The translations under genes were made by a program, and so were the position numbers. Below the pieces are notes generated by a model. The model worked only from the letters and a program-made list of their open reading frames with translations, searched no databases and was not told the origin of the DNA. 52,115 nt of DNA from Candidatus Kuenenia stuttgartensis (lineage in GTDB: Bacteria; Planctomycetota; Planctomycetia; Planctomycetales; Planctomycetaceae), in NCBI GenBank assembly GCA_945861865.1, contig CAMAWN010000017.1, forward strand, positions 1-52,115, in the 5' to 3' direction. Position 1 is the stretch's first letter; each line of letters begins with the position of its first letter. Of this stretch, positions 49,714 through 52,115 are shown one piece after another.

Positions 49714-52115
49714 ATGAAGCGAATTGGCGTCGCGTTGTTGGCCTCGGTGGATGTTGCTCTGCGGAGCCTGAAGCCAATCCTCTTTTGCCTTGCGGTGCTG
49801 CTGCTGACCGCGACGACTGGTTTCGCCAGCGAGGCGGATTTGGCGATCCCGGATCTAACAGCCGGAACCTTCGACACTCTGGGCGGCATCAGCGCGTGGA
49901 ACCTGCTCTTCTACGGGTCGTTCGTCATCTGTTTCACGCTGGGCATCAGCCTGTATCTGCGGGGCGAGATTCACAAGTTGCCCGCGCACAGTTCAATGCT
50001 CAACGTGGCCGAGATCATTTTTCAGACGTGCAAGACGTATCTCATCCAGCAGGGCAAGTTCCTGCTGTGGCTGTTCGTGTTCATCGGTGCGGCGATCACT
50101 TATTACTTGGTGGGCTTCGGGCACACGGGCGAGATGGAACTGACCGATCACACGGTTCAAGAATTGCGATTGGGGAAAGTGCCGACTGAGGTCGTCAAAG
50201 CGATCGAATCGGTGAAGGGCCAGAAGGCGGCCAACAAAGATGAGTTCCTCGCAAAGCTCCAGACGGCCGTGACTCCCGAACAATGGACGGCGAACAGTGC
50301 CAAGATCACCGAGATCGCCGCACCGGAACCGATTGCTCCGATGGCCAAAGTGCTGATGGTGCTGTTCTTCGCCGTCGTGGGCATGGGTGGCTCGTACTGC
50401 GTCGCGTACTACGGCATCCGAGTCAACACGTACGCCAACTGCCGCACCGCTTTCGCCGCTCTGCGCGGCGTGCCGTGGGACGTGGTCAACATCCCGCTGC
50501 GTGCGGGGATGTCGATCGGCTTGTTCTTGATCTCGCTCGAACTGGTGATGATGGTCGTCATCCTCTTGTTCGTGCCGCGACAGGTGGTTGGCATCTGCTT
50601 CCTCGGCTTCGCGATCGGTGAATCGCTGGGCGCATCGGCTCTGCGAATTGCGGGCGGCATCTTCACGAAGATCGCCGACATCGGCTCTGACCTGATGAAG
50701 ATTGTCTTCAACGTCAAAGAGGACGATCCCCGCAACCCCGGCGTGATCGCCGACTGCACCGGCGACAACGCTGGTGACTCGGTCGGCCCGACCGCCGACG
50801 GCTTTGAAACTTACGGCGTGACTGGCGTGGCCCTCATCTCGTTCATCACGCTGGCCGTGCCGAGCATCGAGATTCAGGCCAAGCTGATCGTCTGGATTTT
50901 CGCGATGCGGTTCCTGATGGACTTCATGTCCGGAGCCTCGTACTTCATCAACCAAGCCATCTCCGAGAAGCAGTACAAAGGCCTCAAAGAATTCGATTTT
51001 GAGCAGCCGCTGACCCGCCTGATTTGGATCGCCTCGATCCTGTGCATCACGACGTCGTTCGGTATGAGTTGGCTGTTGATCCGCGACCTGAAAGTGGACG
51101 GCGAAATTCTGGAGGGATTGTGGTGGCAGCTTGCCAGCATCATCAGTTTCGGAACGCTGGCGGCGGTGCTGGTTCCTGAATTCACGAAAGTCTTCACCAG
51201 TTCGCATTCCAAGCACGTCCATGAAATCGTGACCGCATCCCGCGAAGGCGGAGCCTCGCTGACGATTCTTTCCGGCTTGGTCGCCGGCAACTTCAGCGCG
51301 TTTTGGACTGGGATGCTGATGGCAGGCCTGATGACCGGTGCGTACTTCGTCAGCATGCTGGGCCTGGGAGCGGTCATGGGTGACCCTGCTCATGCCTCGG
51401 TGTTCGCCTTCGGTCTGGTGGCCTTCGGCTTCCTGTGCATGGGCCCGGTGACCATTGCCGTCGATAGTTACGGCCCGGTGACGGACAACGCTCAGTCAGT
51501 GTTTGAACTCGCTCAGACCGAGCACATCCCGGGCATCAAGGAAGAGATCAAACGCGACTTCGGCTTTGAGCCGAACTTTGAAGTCGGCAAACACTTCCTG
51601 GAAGCGAACGATTCGGCCGGCAACACGTTTAAGGCGACTGCCAAGCCGGTGCTGATCGGCACGGCGGTCGTCGGTGCGACGACGATGATCTTCTCGATCA
51701 TCTTGCTGCTGGGAAAAGCGGGACTCCTGAATTTGAGCCTGACCGATGCACCCGTGCTGCTGGGCTTCATCTGTGGTGGCGCGGTGATTTACTGGTTCTC
51801 CGGTGCGTCGATGCAAGCGGTGACGACCGGGGCTTACCGAGCGGTCGAATTCATCAAGAAGAACATGGACCTCACCAAGAAAGAGGCCGACATCAACGAC
51901 TCGATCACCGTCGTCCGCATCTGCACCGAGTACGCTCAGAGCGGCATGTGGAACATCTTCATCGCGCTGATGACGATCACGCTGGCGTTCGCGTTCTTCG
52001 ATCCGAACTTCTTCGTGGCGTACCTGATCTCGATCGCGGTGTTCGGTCTGTTCCAGGCGATCTTCATGGCCAACGCCGGCGGATCGTGGGACAACGCCAA
52101 GAAGTACGTCGAAGT
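49714..52115 (+). CDS. hppA: Membrane-bound pyrophosphatase (partial, C-terminus outside window)
   Basis: The first 800 residues of an ion-pumping membrane pyrophosphatase. A signal-like N-terminus and a hydrophilic insert of about 80 residues (about 140-215) precede the core. The active-site motif is ADCTGDNAGDSVGPTADGFETYG, with the PPi-binding EDDPRNP just before it, and a second Asp cluster is DSYGPVTDNAQS. In SAGNTFKATAKP a Lys stands at the position that marks K+-independent enzymes. The sequence is far from the usual GDNVGDCAGMAADLFE type, so the pumped ion is uncertain. ATG 49714 has GAGGGA upstream. The stretch 49454-49713 holds no gene that I can see. Confidence 0.9.
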   Translation, partial: MKRIGVALLASVDVALRSLKPILFCLAVLLLTATTGFASEADLAIPDLTAGTFDTLGGISAWNLLFYGSFVICFTLGISLYLRGEIHKLPAHSSMLNVAEIIFQTCKTYLIQQGKFLLWLFVFIGAAITYYLVGFGHTGEMELTDHTVQELRLGKVPTEVVKAIESVKGQKAANKDEFLAKLQTAVTPEQWTANSAKITEIAAPEPIAPMAKVLMVLFFAVVGMGGSYCVAYYGIRVNTYANCRTAFAALRGVPWDVVNIPLRAGMSIGLFLISLELVMMVVILLFVPRQVVGICFLGFAIGESLGASALRIAGGIFTKIADIGSDLMKIVFNVKEDDPRNPGVIADCTGDNAGDSVGPTADGFETYGVTGVALISFITLAVPSIEIQAKLIVWIFAMRFLMDFMSGASYFINQAISEKQYKGLKEFDFEQPLTRLIWIASILCITTSFGMSWLLIRDLKVDGEILEGLWWQLASIISFGTLAAVLVPEFTKVFTSSHSKHVHEIVTASREGGASLTILSGLVAGNFSAFWTGMLMAGLMTGAYFVSMLGLGAVMGDPAHASVFAFGLVAFGFLCMGPVTIAVDSYGPVTDNAQSVFELAQTEHIPGIKEEIKRDFGFEPNFEVGKHFLEANDSAGNTFKATAKPVLIGTAVVGATTMIFSIILLLGKAGLLNLSLTDAPVLLGFICGGAVIYWFSGASMQAVTTGAYRAVEFIKKNMDLTKKEADINDSITVVRICTEYAQSGMWNIFIALMTITLAFAFFDPNFFVAYLISIAVFGLFQAIFMANAGGSWDNAKKYVE

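Noticed and set aside
49993..51393. A 466-aa minus-strand frame
   Set aside because: His/Asp/Arg-rich antisense of the membrane pyrophosphatase, which has all its motifs.

Overview
The window is about 52 kb of GC-rich chromosomal DNA from a planctomycete. The evidence is the gene mix rather than a marker gene: a DUF1501 protein, DUF4159, DUF3179 and ThuA proteins, Ser/Thr kinases carrying extra domains, an FHA-linked nucleotide cyclase, a formaldehyde-activating-enzyme homologue and a probable methanofuran-biosynthesis protein (MfnF type) in a bacterium, LPS genes, and dispersed palindromic repeats of a kind I associate with planctomycete genomes. No phage, transposase or CRISPR array is visible; the gene content is mostly core genome.

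Layout. 1-13.2 kb: a partial zinc-ribbon membrane protein diverges from a Fae homologue; then an anti-sigma-like HEAT membrane protein (minus), ThuA, SDR, a TPR/metallopeptidase and DUF4159 (plus), a TPR lipoprotein (minus) and lnt (plus). 13.2-18.4 kb (minus): tadA, trigger factor, tRNA-Gly, a kinase with a degenerate receiver tail, and nagA. 18.6-24.8 kb (plus): a small membrane ORF, a receiver-domain remnant, a GGDEF-STAS-VanZ run, then leuA behind what looks like a classical leucine attenuator, overlapped by an MFS transporter. 24.8-36.9 kb: apt and a kinase with overlapping stop and start (minus), a dihydroorotase (plus), an FHA-GAF-cyclase (minus), and a tightly packed minus-strand run EVE, DUF3179, inactive-looking rhomboid, secreted glycosidase-like protein, ATP-grasp ligase, DUF1501. 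37-39.3 kb: DJ-1/PfpI, a PQQ-type propeller and a DksA-like protein. 39.5-43.1 kb (minus): a skp-lpxC-lpxA-Gfo/Idh lipid A operon. 43.2-52.1 kb: a Rieske protein, MfnF, dcd, a small secreted Gln-rich protein, paiB, a decayed nucleotidyltransferase module, a 643-aa protein of unknown function, and a partial membrane pyrophosphatase.

How the genes work together. Envelope biogenesis is well represented (skp, lpxC, lpxA, lnt, a lipoprotein, possibly a 3-amino-sugar oxidoreductase). One-carbon metabolism appears as separate pieces: the Fae homologue, a candidate MfnD-type ATP-grasp ligase and MfnF. Signalling is rich: two kinases, GGDEF, STAS, a cyclase and an anti-sigma-like protein. The best regulatory find is the leuA leader: a 15-residue leader peptide with seven leucines, a hairpin overlapping its end, an antiterminator and a U-tailed terminator. 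Intergenic spaces hold at least three families of inverted repeats; one family has four copies, two with a stop codon inside an arm and one apparently inside a coding region.
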